Positions 21,326-31,004 of a stretch of 64,000 nt of DNA are shown piece after piece. The stretch is from positions 1,522,453-1,586,452 of the forward strand of contig ML978122.1 of NCBI GenBank assembly GCA_010015805.1, written 5' to 3'. A program made the translations under genes and the position numbers. The stretch comes from Rhizodiscina lignyota. Taxonomy: Eukaryota > Ascomycota > Dothideomycetes > Aulographales > Rhizodiscinaceae. Within the stretch, counting starts at the first letter, position 1, and the number at the start of each line of letters is the position of its first letter. A model generated the notes under the pieces. That model did no database searches and was not told where the DNA came from. It worked only from the letters and a program-made list of their open reading frames with translations.

Positions 21326-22766
21326 ATGGCGGTCTCTGGTTCCTTATACTCTGCATCGATGCGGTTGAAGCAATTCTATATCCGGCGCAACAAAGAAAAC
21401 CACCCTACGATGGCCGAAGGAATTACGATCCAAGCCTTTTACAACTGTCTAAGACAGCTTGAAATCCGTATGACATCTCGCCGAATGAGATGCAAATATT
21501 TCCATCATAGCCGCTCTTATTTGTCGCTGCGCAGACCTCCAGCAGCAACTCTATCGTCCGATGCAGGCTTACATGACGGATCTTCCTGACGTGGAACTCT
21601 TCAACCAACAACGGCAGTATCATTGGTGCGCGCGGCAAAGAACTCAAAGTCTCATTGGCCAATTACAAGCGCGTCTCTTCTCACTTGACAGCACGCTGTC
21701 TCGACACCCGACTCCAAAACGAGAAAGAAAGCGATTGCAGCAAGCCCGCTGGAAGGCAAATAAGCAGTTGCAGGTCTGCGTGAATGAAGAGCAAGTCATC
21801 TCGTCGAACCTACGAGAGCTGGAGATAAAGATGCAAGCACAAGCACAAGCCCAAGCTCAAACCCATTTTCAGTATTCGGATAGGGTATTTGGGAGCTTTT
21901 CGTCATCCAGCAATACACAATGGGTGAGCAGCGAGGACAGTGGGCCTGTGGACGTGCAAATGCTTGACCAGAGCTGGGAGACATATCCCACTTCCGAAAC
22001 GTACGAGTGGTCCACGCCGGAGTGGCAGGCTCAGCCTTGGGGAGCTGATCAATTACCGGACAATATGTACAACGCGAATGCTCTCAACTTCCCAATGTCT
22101 TTCCAGTACCCATACGAAACAATGATGCTCGAATCAAACGCGAACTTTGATGCAGCCTTCGGAACCCTGGAACAATCAGCTTCAATGACCAATGGCCAAA
22201 CCGACCAGGACGAGACTCAGCCAAGCCTCCAACCGATCCCGATGCCAGGGTTTGAGTCATTCGCTTGGGACCACCCTTCCGAAGGCCCACAGCAATGGAT
22301 CAATCCTCGCTCGCCGTCATCTCAAAGATCGGGACATGCAAGAATAGAGTCAGCCATCATCTCCCCACGCACGATCAAGCGGCCGAATCAGCCTGCCCCT
22401 ATCTCAACAGTCCTATCACCAACCTTTCCCCCCAGCGGAGCGAGTTCCGCGAACACGCTTCGAGCTGAAGCGCCACCGTTCACGCCGATGCCGCCAGCGA
22501 CCTGGAGTTGTCCAGTTTCTCTGAATGTACGAATGTCGGTACCAGCTGGGAATGATGTATCTGCAGGCACTGCAGGCCGTGGGAGGAGATATTCCGCAGC
22601 GGCCGTTGATCTCATCCAGTACAAGATTCGGCAGAGCAATGATAGACTGAGGGCCAAGATGGGAAAGTATGAGCAACTCCATCCAGTATGCCCGATGGCA
22701 CTGAATGAAAGAACATGGGCGCAAGGGCATAAGAAGAGCTACTCAGTACCGCCAAGGTTTGGCTAG
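21326..22766 (+). CDS. Hypothetical protein, conserved-looking N-terminus, Gln/Pro-rich
   Basis: Two exons (21326-21467 and 21535-22766) separated by a 67-bp intron give a 457-residue protein; phase is kept, joining QLEI to HLQQQLYRPMQAYM. I do not recognise a family. The N-terminal ~130 residues look structured and basic (WCARQRTQSLIGQLQARLF, RERKRLQQARWKANKQL), possibly helical or coiled-coil. A short QAQAQAQ repeat encoded by CAAGCA units follows (about 21833-21862). The rest is Ser/Pro/Gln/Trp-rich and disordered-looking. An alternative start is the ATG at 21410 (MAEGITIQAFYN), which would remove 28 residues. It begins 149 bp after the radical-SAM stop, on the same strand. It could be a regulator, but there is no DNA-binding motif to support that. 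Confidence 0.7.
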
Positions 22767-23021
22767 AGTGTGTAGTGAAACCCCTTCAATATTTGAGATT
22801 TGATGGATATTACTTACAATCACGTTCGCTCTGATTCGTGTCTACTATATTTATTGAAGTGCTTTTCATGTGCCGTCGGAAGTTGCCAATGATGAATCCA
22901 ACATTCTCCCAAATGCTAGACCCTCAACACATTTTACTCCCCAGTAGTTGGAATCGGAAATTCTCTTCCTTTCACCACGATATGAGCTCAACGTAGTACA
23001 GTATCCCAAGTCTAACAGAAG

Positions 23022-24148
23022 TCACTTCCACCAGTCTTCATCCGTGAATGTATAATGTTCAGAGGAGCCATGTATCCAGTCCGCGACAGATTGTGTGGAC
23101 GACGAAAAGGCGTTTTGCGGGGCCTGACTTGGGATGGATACTGTTTGGGGCGGAGAGACTTGATCTGGGCCTTGTTGCCTGCCTGCAGACAGCACAATGT
23201 TGTCGTCGTCGTCGGCGTTGGCGCTGTGTTGTGAGAAACGCAGAGGTGTCGCCCTGGGAAGGCCTAAGAAGGCGTGATCCGGCTCACGATCTGACATATC
23301 TTGTACAGCTCGTGCTGGTACGATGTTCATGCTCAACGCGGAACCTTGAGGCGTTGTTCGCATAGACATTTCAGTGACGGAAAGGGTTTGGGCTGGCGTG
23401 CGCAGTAGCTGCTCCCCATGATATTGCTCTCTCAAAGCCTCTGTGACACCTCGGCGAATATCTGGCATTCGTTCGTGGAGGATGGGTTCGATGAATACCC
23501 ATAAATTCAGATCGGAAACCGCCCTTTCGATGAAATCAACGTCGCTCGCTATGGAAGTCGCGTTGTTGGGGCTCGCTGCATTTGACACTTCACCGATATG
23601 TCCCTCATAATCTATAAAGCAATTAGGATGAGAATAATATTGTATGGGATGAAAGGCGAACAGGGAGAAGGGATCTGATCCCAAGGCGTCTCCGGAAACA
23701 GTATATTGTAGACTGTCCGCCATTTTTGTTCTTCAGATTGATGTAGATACCTGGGGCTACGTTGACGAAGCTGACGCTCCTGCTCTTTTGAGAATCCATC
23801 AGGCGTATGTATCCCACACTTTTCGCAAGCTATAGTCTCCTGCAGATGATTGGACGACACAAACTCAGATTGGAAAGAGTGACTGCAACGAGGGCAGGAA
23901 ATAGGGCGAGTATGACGGCGATACAGATGCTCCCTACACACACGTTGTTATTAAATAGATCAGTTACGTAGTAGCAGGCGTACTTTCTTGACTCGGTGTA
24001 CGTCCGACCATCCGGGACCGCGACATGCACCGATAGTATCATGCCGAAGAGAGTTATGTTTAAAGTAGGGACAAGCCAACCTTCGACGGTCTGAGCTGGT
24101 AGTTGGACCCGATGAGGTATCGTTGACAGCCTGAGGTATCATAATCAT
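23022..24148 (-). pseudogene. Truncated, probably broken paralogue of the C2H2 half of the homeodomain-C2H2 gene
   Basis: Three blocks on the minus strand resemble the C-terminal half of the gene at 25531-28754. Block 1 (24148 to about 23984) has LACPYFKHNS and GPGWSDVHRVK; block 2 (23933-23662) has REHLYRRHTRPISCPRC and ends IPSP; block 3 (23611-23022) starts YYEGHIGEV and ends DEDWWK. The block 2/3 intron (23612-23661) is at the same position and phase as in the intact paralogue. The block 1/2 junction is not: the only plausible donor (GTACGC after AAGAAA) is phase 0, while the acceptor at 23933 needs phase 2, so reading stops early. No homeodomain or linker region lies upstream. It is either a pseudogene or has a splice I cannot see. 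Confidence 0.7.
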
Positions 24149-25530
24149 TCACCAATAAATGGAAATTTGTCGACGGTGACAAAGTGTAAGGCTTGACAAG
24201 ATTGGGTTGGACAGCATCACCTAACTGGACGTGGTGGAACTAGATGGGAATAAGATAATCAAATGAAATGAGATTCAAGTACACTTTGCAGAGCAGAATC
24301 TTATTACGGGAGTAAGAAGGACGTTATGAACGATGTATAGAGCAGTTGGAGAGAATGGAGGGATGATAAAATCGGCGTTCAGGCCTGAAATATATATTTG
24401 GCATGCCGTCTACCTCAGAGCGCAAAGGCGCCACTCCGCGCAGACTCTGTGCTCGCCAGAAGGCAATTCTCGATACGGAAGAAACAAACGTTGTCGACTT
24501 CATGAGAGCAACAGTGATGCGGCATGCAGCATGGTGAGAGTGGGCCGTTGATCCCGAGCTGGGGCTCGGGATAGGTGCATTCCTGGCGTGCGGCCAGTGC
24601 GGCTACATTGAATCCTGGTCTTAACGATGTGGGCATTGCAGCCGTTTTGATCGTTGTATACTCCGTAGAAGGTATTCTAATGCTAGTAAGACAGGCCTTG
24701 GCAGCCTTGGCCCTGGCCAGGGGGGTTGAGCTAAGCCGAAAACCCCTAAGCCACAAAGATCTAGCCAATCAGAACCTTAAAACCCTAACCTAGAACGATT
24801 AAAAACAGGTAAATACCGCAATATCATAGGATCCCAGAGTATTCTTATTCCTCACCTAAATTTGAACTTTACAGCAGTACGTATCGTCAACAAAGGAGTA
24901 TTCTAATGACCAAATATCCTTTAGTACAGGGTTTACCATAGCAACCAATTGAGGTGGGCGAGGGTGGAGTTGCAGGAGTCCGATCACGATCCCTGTCCTC
25001 GCTCTGTGCCAGACAGACACAGACAGACAGACAATCGCCTGTCCCACATGCATGTCCGGTAGTAAGCAAGCCACCCCGCACACAGTCCAGAGCAATAGGA
25101 AATTTTTAAGAGACGCTTGAGGACAAAAATTATTTGACAAAAATTATTTGAGGACAGGCCCCCCCTAAAAAAAAATCCTATATGATATAGAGCTTTTCAA
25201 AATCCTGATTTTCTGCTGAACAATGACCTGAATAGCCGAGGAAACTTTCACTTATCGTAGAGTACTTGGCAGACGTGTCTCGTGAGATTGGAAAATTGGA
25301 AAACCATGGACCTTGATATATGGGAATAGTCTTGTCACATCTACAGTCCCTCACTATCCAGCACCTACGTGCCGAGAGAGTGCAAGCAGCGGAATGTTTG
25401 AGAACATAAAAGCCAGGAGCAGCTCAGAAAGGAGCTCCATAATGAAGTAGTGGCAGCACATTTAGATCTTTACTGTTCCAGCCCTTCAAAAGGCTTAATG
25501 TGCCTTGACGCAAGTGCACAATAAGTACAG
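24149..25530. other. Spacer between the C2H2 relic and its parent gene
   Basis: About 1.4 kb with no recognisable gene. It contains a CAGACA microsatellite-like tract near 25015-25035, a CT/AG-rich stretch at about 24690-24790 with CCTAAGCC-type words that resemble the interior of the MITE at 16.3 kb, and a C7A9 homopolymer junction near 25158-25175. Possibly debris of small transposons; not proven. Confidence 0.4.
25122..25151. repeat. Direct repeat next to a homopolymer junction
   Basis: Two consecutive copies of a 14-bp word, ACAAAAATTATTTG, framed by GAGGACA on both sides and followed by AGGCCCCCCCTAAAAAAAAA. The arrangement looks like the end or footprint of a small DNA element, but no partner inverted end was found nearby. 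Confidence 0.45.
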
Positions 25531-28500
25531 TTAATTCAACTCCGCTAGAGTCTGCAGCCACACATCATCATTTGCGCTCGGAAACTCTACAAAGTCGGCT
25601 TTTGCCCATTCTTGAGCCCATTGCATTGGCTCTGACGTATCCTCGGTCGTCCGTCCAGTGGTGCTGGCTTCAGTCACGACCAAAGTAGATGCTTCGACGC
25701 CTTGTTCGGCAACAGTAGGTCTGTCAGAATTCGCATCAGTGATAGACAACTCGTTCTGCGAGGAGTATTCTGGCGCAACGGTCGAGGGGCCTAAGGGAAT
25801 TGAATGAGGTCGCGTCTGAAAAATGTCTTGCGCCGATTCTGATGGAGTCGAGTCAAGTATTGCTGATATTGGCTCAGCATTGTCTTGGTTGAAGAGCTGA
25901 GTTGGGCTAAGAGCGCTAGTCCGCGAAGCGATCTGGTGGTCCTGAAGTATCTGCTGCTCAAACTCTTCAACAGCGGTTTGAACTACATCTTGGATCTGTA
26001 CACGAACTCTTTGGAAGAGCTCTTCCACCCTCCTTCTCACGGCTGCACTATCCAACAACCCTGTATGTGAGGGCGTTTGGTGGGGATAATCGTAATCTGG
26101 AGAACCTGTCAATATAATGAGACTTTCGAAATAAGCTTGGGATGCCTTACAAGGAGAAGGTATTTGATTTTCAGGTACTTGGGGAAACAATATCCGGTAG
26201 ACTCTGCACCACTTTTCTTCTGTGCATTTATTGGACTTGGTTCTCTTACTCCTTAGCTCTCGTTCCTGGTCTTTAGTGAGTCCTTCCAGGACTCGGGTTT
26301 GATTGAGTTCACAAGGCACGGTTTGCTGTTGATGGCCGAACAATTCGGATTCAGACTGAAACTGGCAGCCGCAGCGAGAGCAAGCGATTGGACGAGTATG
26401 ACGTCGGTACAAGTGCTCCCTATGTGTTTATTAGTTCTCACATAGCGTATACTCATGTGGCGGGCCACATACTTCAGTCGATGTATACTCGGCCAGCCTG
26501 GGCCACTGCAGGCGCTTGCATTGCCATAACGACAAGGGTCATGTTTAAAATAAGGACATGCCAGCTTTCGAGGACTCCCTAATTCGGATATTTGTCGCTG
26601 TTGTTTATTTGGTCTTTCTTCATCGTTTTGATCATCGCGGTTGCCATCCTCCACAGATGAATACCTGCGCTTCTGTACACCACGATACAGCTGCTGATCC
26701 AAATTCTGCTGATTTGAAGCAATGTCTTCCTTATTACTCGAGCCTCTTTGTGATGCACCTTCCGCACATTGCCTTATCGCGTTTGTTGATCTAATTGCGC
26801 TGCCAAGGATATCGACAGCCTCCCGATAAACATGTTGCGTCAAATGGCTAGTAGTTATCGTATTGGTCGTCAGGGTATCCAAACAACGTTTTAAGATTCC
26901 GCAGGCTGTCAAGTGGTCAGGATCCGAAAAAACTGACGACCCGCTACTTTCTGGCGATCCAGTCTCCATCATATCCACTGTAGAGGGTGATTCAGCGCCG
27001 GAAGAGTATGAGGACACGGGAGTGTCGGCCGCCCCAGTTATGCAAGAGATCTCCGGAGAAGATTTGGTGCTTTCGGTAGATATTTCGCTTTCGATAGATA
27101 GAGGACTGGAAGAATCAGTGATCCGTACATACATTCAAAGCGATGATACGTACATTTGAGCAGTATTGCATTCATCGACCTTATCGTGCAACTGATCTTG
27201 TTCATCTTTCTCGTGAAACATATAGGATAGCTCTTGCTCCATGATGCCCACAAGCTCGTCGCATTTGTCACTCGTCGTCGAGTGTCCTACATTGAGTGGT
27301 TTGCAGTTTGTCCACATAATGGGGTGACCAGGATTTCCCTGATCAGGATCTTCGGCCGACAAAAAATAAGCTCCAGTCACCACGCCTAGTTCGTCCCGAT
27401 AGACTATGTCAGATCTCGAAAACTCAAAGCCTTGCTTGTAACCATGCTCTGTTATGTCTTCGTCTCGAGATGTTGTTCGCACGGACTTTGCTTCGTTTTG
27501 AGGCGGAGATTGCGGTATGTCGTTTGGAGCCAGTGACGTCGCTGTACTGGAGGTATCGGCGTTCTGGGGCGTATAAATGGAAGATCCGAGGGAAGATTCG
27601 AGGGAAGACCCTGGGGAAGATGCTATATCTGCAAATGTCATGTTTGCCGGAAGACATCTGATAGGGGTGTCGACTAGTCTCTGAGTACGGCTATTTTGTA
27701 CGCCGGGCACTCCACTCCTCCGGATGCGGCGGAGAGATTGATCTTGAGCAACTAAGTCGGCGTTGGATTTTGGTGAGGCTGGCATGCCAGCACTGTACGA
27801 AGCGCTACGAAGGGCCACCTGGCCCAGAGCCGCAGGCCTAGGCTGTTGTCGACCCGAAGCAAGACTGGAAGGTTGCTTGAAAGAGAAGATGGAACTTTCT
27901 GAGTGCTGTTGAATACCCATGCTACTCATTGACTCATTCAAACCATTCTTCGTTGCGGGTGTGGAACATAAGCCTTGCTGTTCGCTATTAGGTTGAAGTG
28001 TGGCATAGTGAGAATCGTTCAAAGCCATGTAAATTGGCTCTGCAATGATCTCACCTAGGTCGATAGCCTCCGTAGGGTAGCTAGAAGGAGTTAAATTATT
28101 CATGATATCTTCGCTCGGCGCTGTATGATGCGGCTCCTGGATGGATCCGAGCACCTCGTTAACCTGCGAATGCGACAATGAGCAGCTAGGGGGACTTACA
28201 GCAGGGACATTGTTTATCTGAGCTATTGATAACTGTTGCTGATACTTGTTATACACGTCCATCTGTTTCTTGCAATCCTGCTTGACATGTGCTCTCCGAT
28301 TCTGGAACCAGTTCTGCGACAGGTAAGCAGCAATATGATCCAGAGACACAGCAAGTCGTACATTGATCTTGTCTAAAGGTACGCCTAGACTCTCTGCAAA
28401 ACCATTTTTTGTATTTTTGCTAGGCTTTGCCTGCTGTTGGAAGTGTGCCTCGAGAATGTCATGTTGCTCCCTTGTAAGGCGAACGAAGTTCGGAACAATA

Positions 28501-28754
28501 TGTATCGCTGGCGGCAGTGGCAGCGGTAATTTACTTGGTAATGGACTGCAGAAATCAATAAGTATAAAAACTAATGATCATAGCGTAACCACGTACTAAT
28601 CCGCGATCTTGATGTTTTCTCTCACATCCGCGTTTAGGGCGGCCCCAACCCCGGTGACATTTTGCAGAGGTTCTGACCCCAAGTCTCCGTCAGGATCGTT
28701 AGATTCGGTCTGCATGGAATTGGCCTCTGCATTTGGCAACTGCAAGGCAGACAT
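25531..28754 (-). CDS. Homeodomain-C2H2 fusion transcription factor
   Basis: Six exons on the minus strand: 28754-28597, 28545-28362, 28313-27154, 27105-26473, 26419-26151 and 26105-25531. Introns are 45-53 bp with GT-AG ends. Total 2979 bp, a whole number of codons, 992 residues. The homeodomain spans about residues 72-127; its recognition helix NNWFQNRRAHVKQ is completed by the second splice. The C2H2-type region is at about residues 684-730: CPYFKHDPCRYGNASAC, GPGWPSIHRLKEHLYRRH, then CSRCGCQF. This order matches the Pezizomycotina homeobox-and-C2H2 regulator family. The linker is Ser/Pro-rich, with a local SSLESSLGSS repeat. The start is uncertain: an in-frame GTG lies at 28790 and an upstream exon is possible. 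It probably acts in the nucleus; its target is unknown. A broken copy of its finger half lies 1.4 kb downstream. Confidence 0.85.
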
Positions 28755-28975
28755 TATAGCATGATTGTTATTAAGTTCCGCCTCGCTCACTTGTTGGCCA
28801 ATCTAAGGGCACATAGGCAATCACAGTGGCATATGAAATATGAAGGTAAGAAAGGAAAGACCAAAAAGCGGCTTGGCGGTAGCGAAAGAGTATGAAGGAG
28901 TTGTGAGGTGGGGCTCAAGATACATATCCAACTTTCCGGTCAGCTGTGCGCAAATGCGCGTTCTGAGGGGTTGAT

Positions 28976-30183
28976 TTGATTGGTGGCACAGCTGTTGTGG
29001 CTTTTCGAAACTGTAGTGGAGCTCGGCTCGACATGCGTGCCACTTTATTACTTCGTTTATGTTTCTTGTACAATTTTGCGGATCCACAGACTATCGCAAA
29101 CGAGATCAATGAACAAGCAGAGCAAGATATGAATGATGTGGGCAGCACTCTGAAAATTGATTGGACAATTGCCGCTGAAGAAATGAAGACATGGAGCGGT
29201 TGATTCGGTCAGCCTTGAGCCCTGGTCATCCGCTAAGTAATGCGCATCTGCGCGTTCGTTGGGGAATGCCTTGCAAATGCCCAAATCAGCTCTTGCAAAA
29301 TTGTACCCTGCTAGTGTGTTTGCGCGACAAATCTGGGGTCTGGCGAAAGCAAAATTATAGAGATGTAAGAAGTGGCGCGATCAAAGCCAAATGAAGACTT
29401 TCACACGCATCTGAGCGCAGGAAGTTTGGCAGATATGCACCGTAGGCTCTTGACGGCAAGAGTCCTGCGCAAATGCGTCAGTCCGCGAAAATGGCATATG
29501 AATTGCTCCAGCGCAGTACCAGAGAAGCGTCCGGAAGGAACAGAACATGTCGAGTATATATTACATTCAGAATCGAACAAAAGTTTGATGGAAACTGGAC
29601 AATTCGATTCGATCGACGGTGACATCCTGTTCCATGAAGGTGGACGGAATTTGCATCAAGTGACAATTACAGGACAGTTGAGTCCAACATGGCAGCAGAT
29701 GCTACTTCTGTTGCCTTCAGGACGTCAGCCAGTGGGATGCAAACATGTGGAAGTCAAGAAGGAAAGCTCGCGAAGTGAGCCAGTACCATCCCCCAAATTG
29801 GTGAAATTGACGAATCCAGCAGGCACTCAGAGGCCCCACGAGAGTCATCCAGCAGTCTTGCTCGTTTCATCTACGACACCTCAGCATTTGCCGATCGTCT
29901 TGTGACGGACCTGCCGATGCGGGAGAACACTGAGCTATTCGCCCGCGTGGACGAGCTGCGTCAAAGGACAGGAGTAAAGGCGGCTAGGAACGACGAAAAC
30001 CGCCTGAACTTATAACTGGGTGCATAATAGGACTTGCGAAGAGTGTCCCAGTAGCAAGGAGAAAAGATGACAAGGGCGTTTTACTCAATAATGAGCAAGT
30101 GACAGACCTACGAGACCTGACGTTTGAAGACGAGGCAAGAACCAAAAGGAAGAAAGTGGTCGATACTCTGAAAAGTGACTGAT
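28976..30183 (+). pseudogene. Unassigned coding-like fragments, possibly a decayed or multi-exon gene
   Basis: Several plus-strand stretches read like protein but lie in different frames. About 28976-29203 contains FADPQTIANEINEQAEQDM; 29380-29830 is Ser/Glu-rich with GTEHVEYILHSESNKS and LSPTWQQMLLLLPSGRQP; about 29846-30014 contains FADRLVTDLPMRENTELF; and about 30030-30183 contains DDKGVLLNNEQVTDLRDL and ends with a stop. I could not link them with good splice sites, and no clear ATG opens the series. I do not recognise the family. It may be an unexpressed remnant or a gene with introns I cannot place. Confidence 0.35.
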
Positions 30184-30469
30184 TCGACGTTGAGCGCAGA
30201 ATGCTGTGGAATGGTAGACTCCAGTCAAAGTTCAAGCGACATTCCCACGCACGGATGCTTCTCCGCCGCTCATGCTGAGACGTCATTTCGGCTGTCACCA
30301 AGCGCTTTTACATGAACGGTCCATAGACGGTTGGAAAGTCAATAATCTTGGTTTGTGCAGCTGAAATCAAAGCGAAACAATGTACTATGAAATGATGTAC
30401 TTTTGAAGCGGCAATCGCGCATGTGAAAGATAAGCCTATTCAACGCGACCAGATCGCCGAAGCAACGTA

Positions 30470-30506
30470 GATAAAGGACAAGACGATAAAGGATGAGACG
30501 ATAAAG
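30470..30506. promoter_or_regulatory. Triple GATAAAG repeat upstream of CHO2
   Basis: GATAAAG occurs three times at exact 15-bp spacing (30470, 30485, 30500), with a further GATAAG at about 30429. It is a short tandem repeat about 500 bp before the CHO2 start. GATA words bind fungal GATA factors, so it may be a regulatory element; that is inference. Confidence 0.4.
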
Positions 30507-31004
30507 TCACTTTCCCCCAGGCAATTTCTCATGGAACTTACCACTTTCCCCTCCCACATTAAATTCATATATGAAAGACTTGGCTCAATCCCACGCATGG
30601 ATGCGAATGAAAACCTTGCGGGTCATGCTCCGACCAACACCATTGGATTTGGCGCGTGGTGGACACTCCCCCTGCAAATGCATCCACCACGCCCAAGCTG
30701 CTATAGCCGGGCAGAATTACGTCAAGACTGTGTTGTAGCTGCCGGCAAACACTGCTTTCGAAACCCTCGAATTGAGCGAGCTGAATCCTTCTTTATGCCG
30801 CCGCATTTCGACCGATTTTGGACCTCAACACAGACCCTGTCCCTCCATCCTCTCAACATCGCTCTTCCTCGATCAACTCCGCAAGGGAATACGTCAACCG
30901 TATTCTGGCCCCTCTACCCCGCCGATTGAAGGTTCAACACCTCTGCCATATGGTTTCTGTCCCAGAATCAGCGCCAATTCCTTTGTGTAACCGGTAGTAC
31001 TGTC

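Larger units (their letters stand above)
28755..31004. other. Intergenic region before CHO2, with protein-like fragments
   Basis: About 2.25 kb between divergent start codons (homeodomain-C2H2 leftward, CHO2 rightward). The left 1.3 kb holds the protein-like plus-strand fragments listed separately. The right part contains the GATA-word repeat and the CHO2 5' region. No RNA gene is seen. Confidence 0.45.

Noticed and set aside
30531-30929. 132-codon plus-strand frame just before CHO2
   Set aside because: Composition is unconvincing and it overlaps the likely CHO2 promoter and 5' leader.
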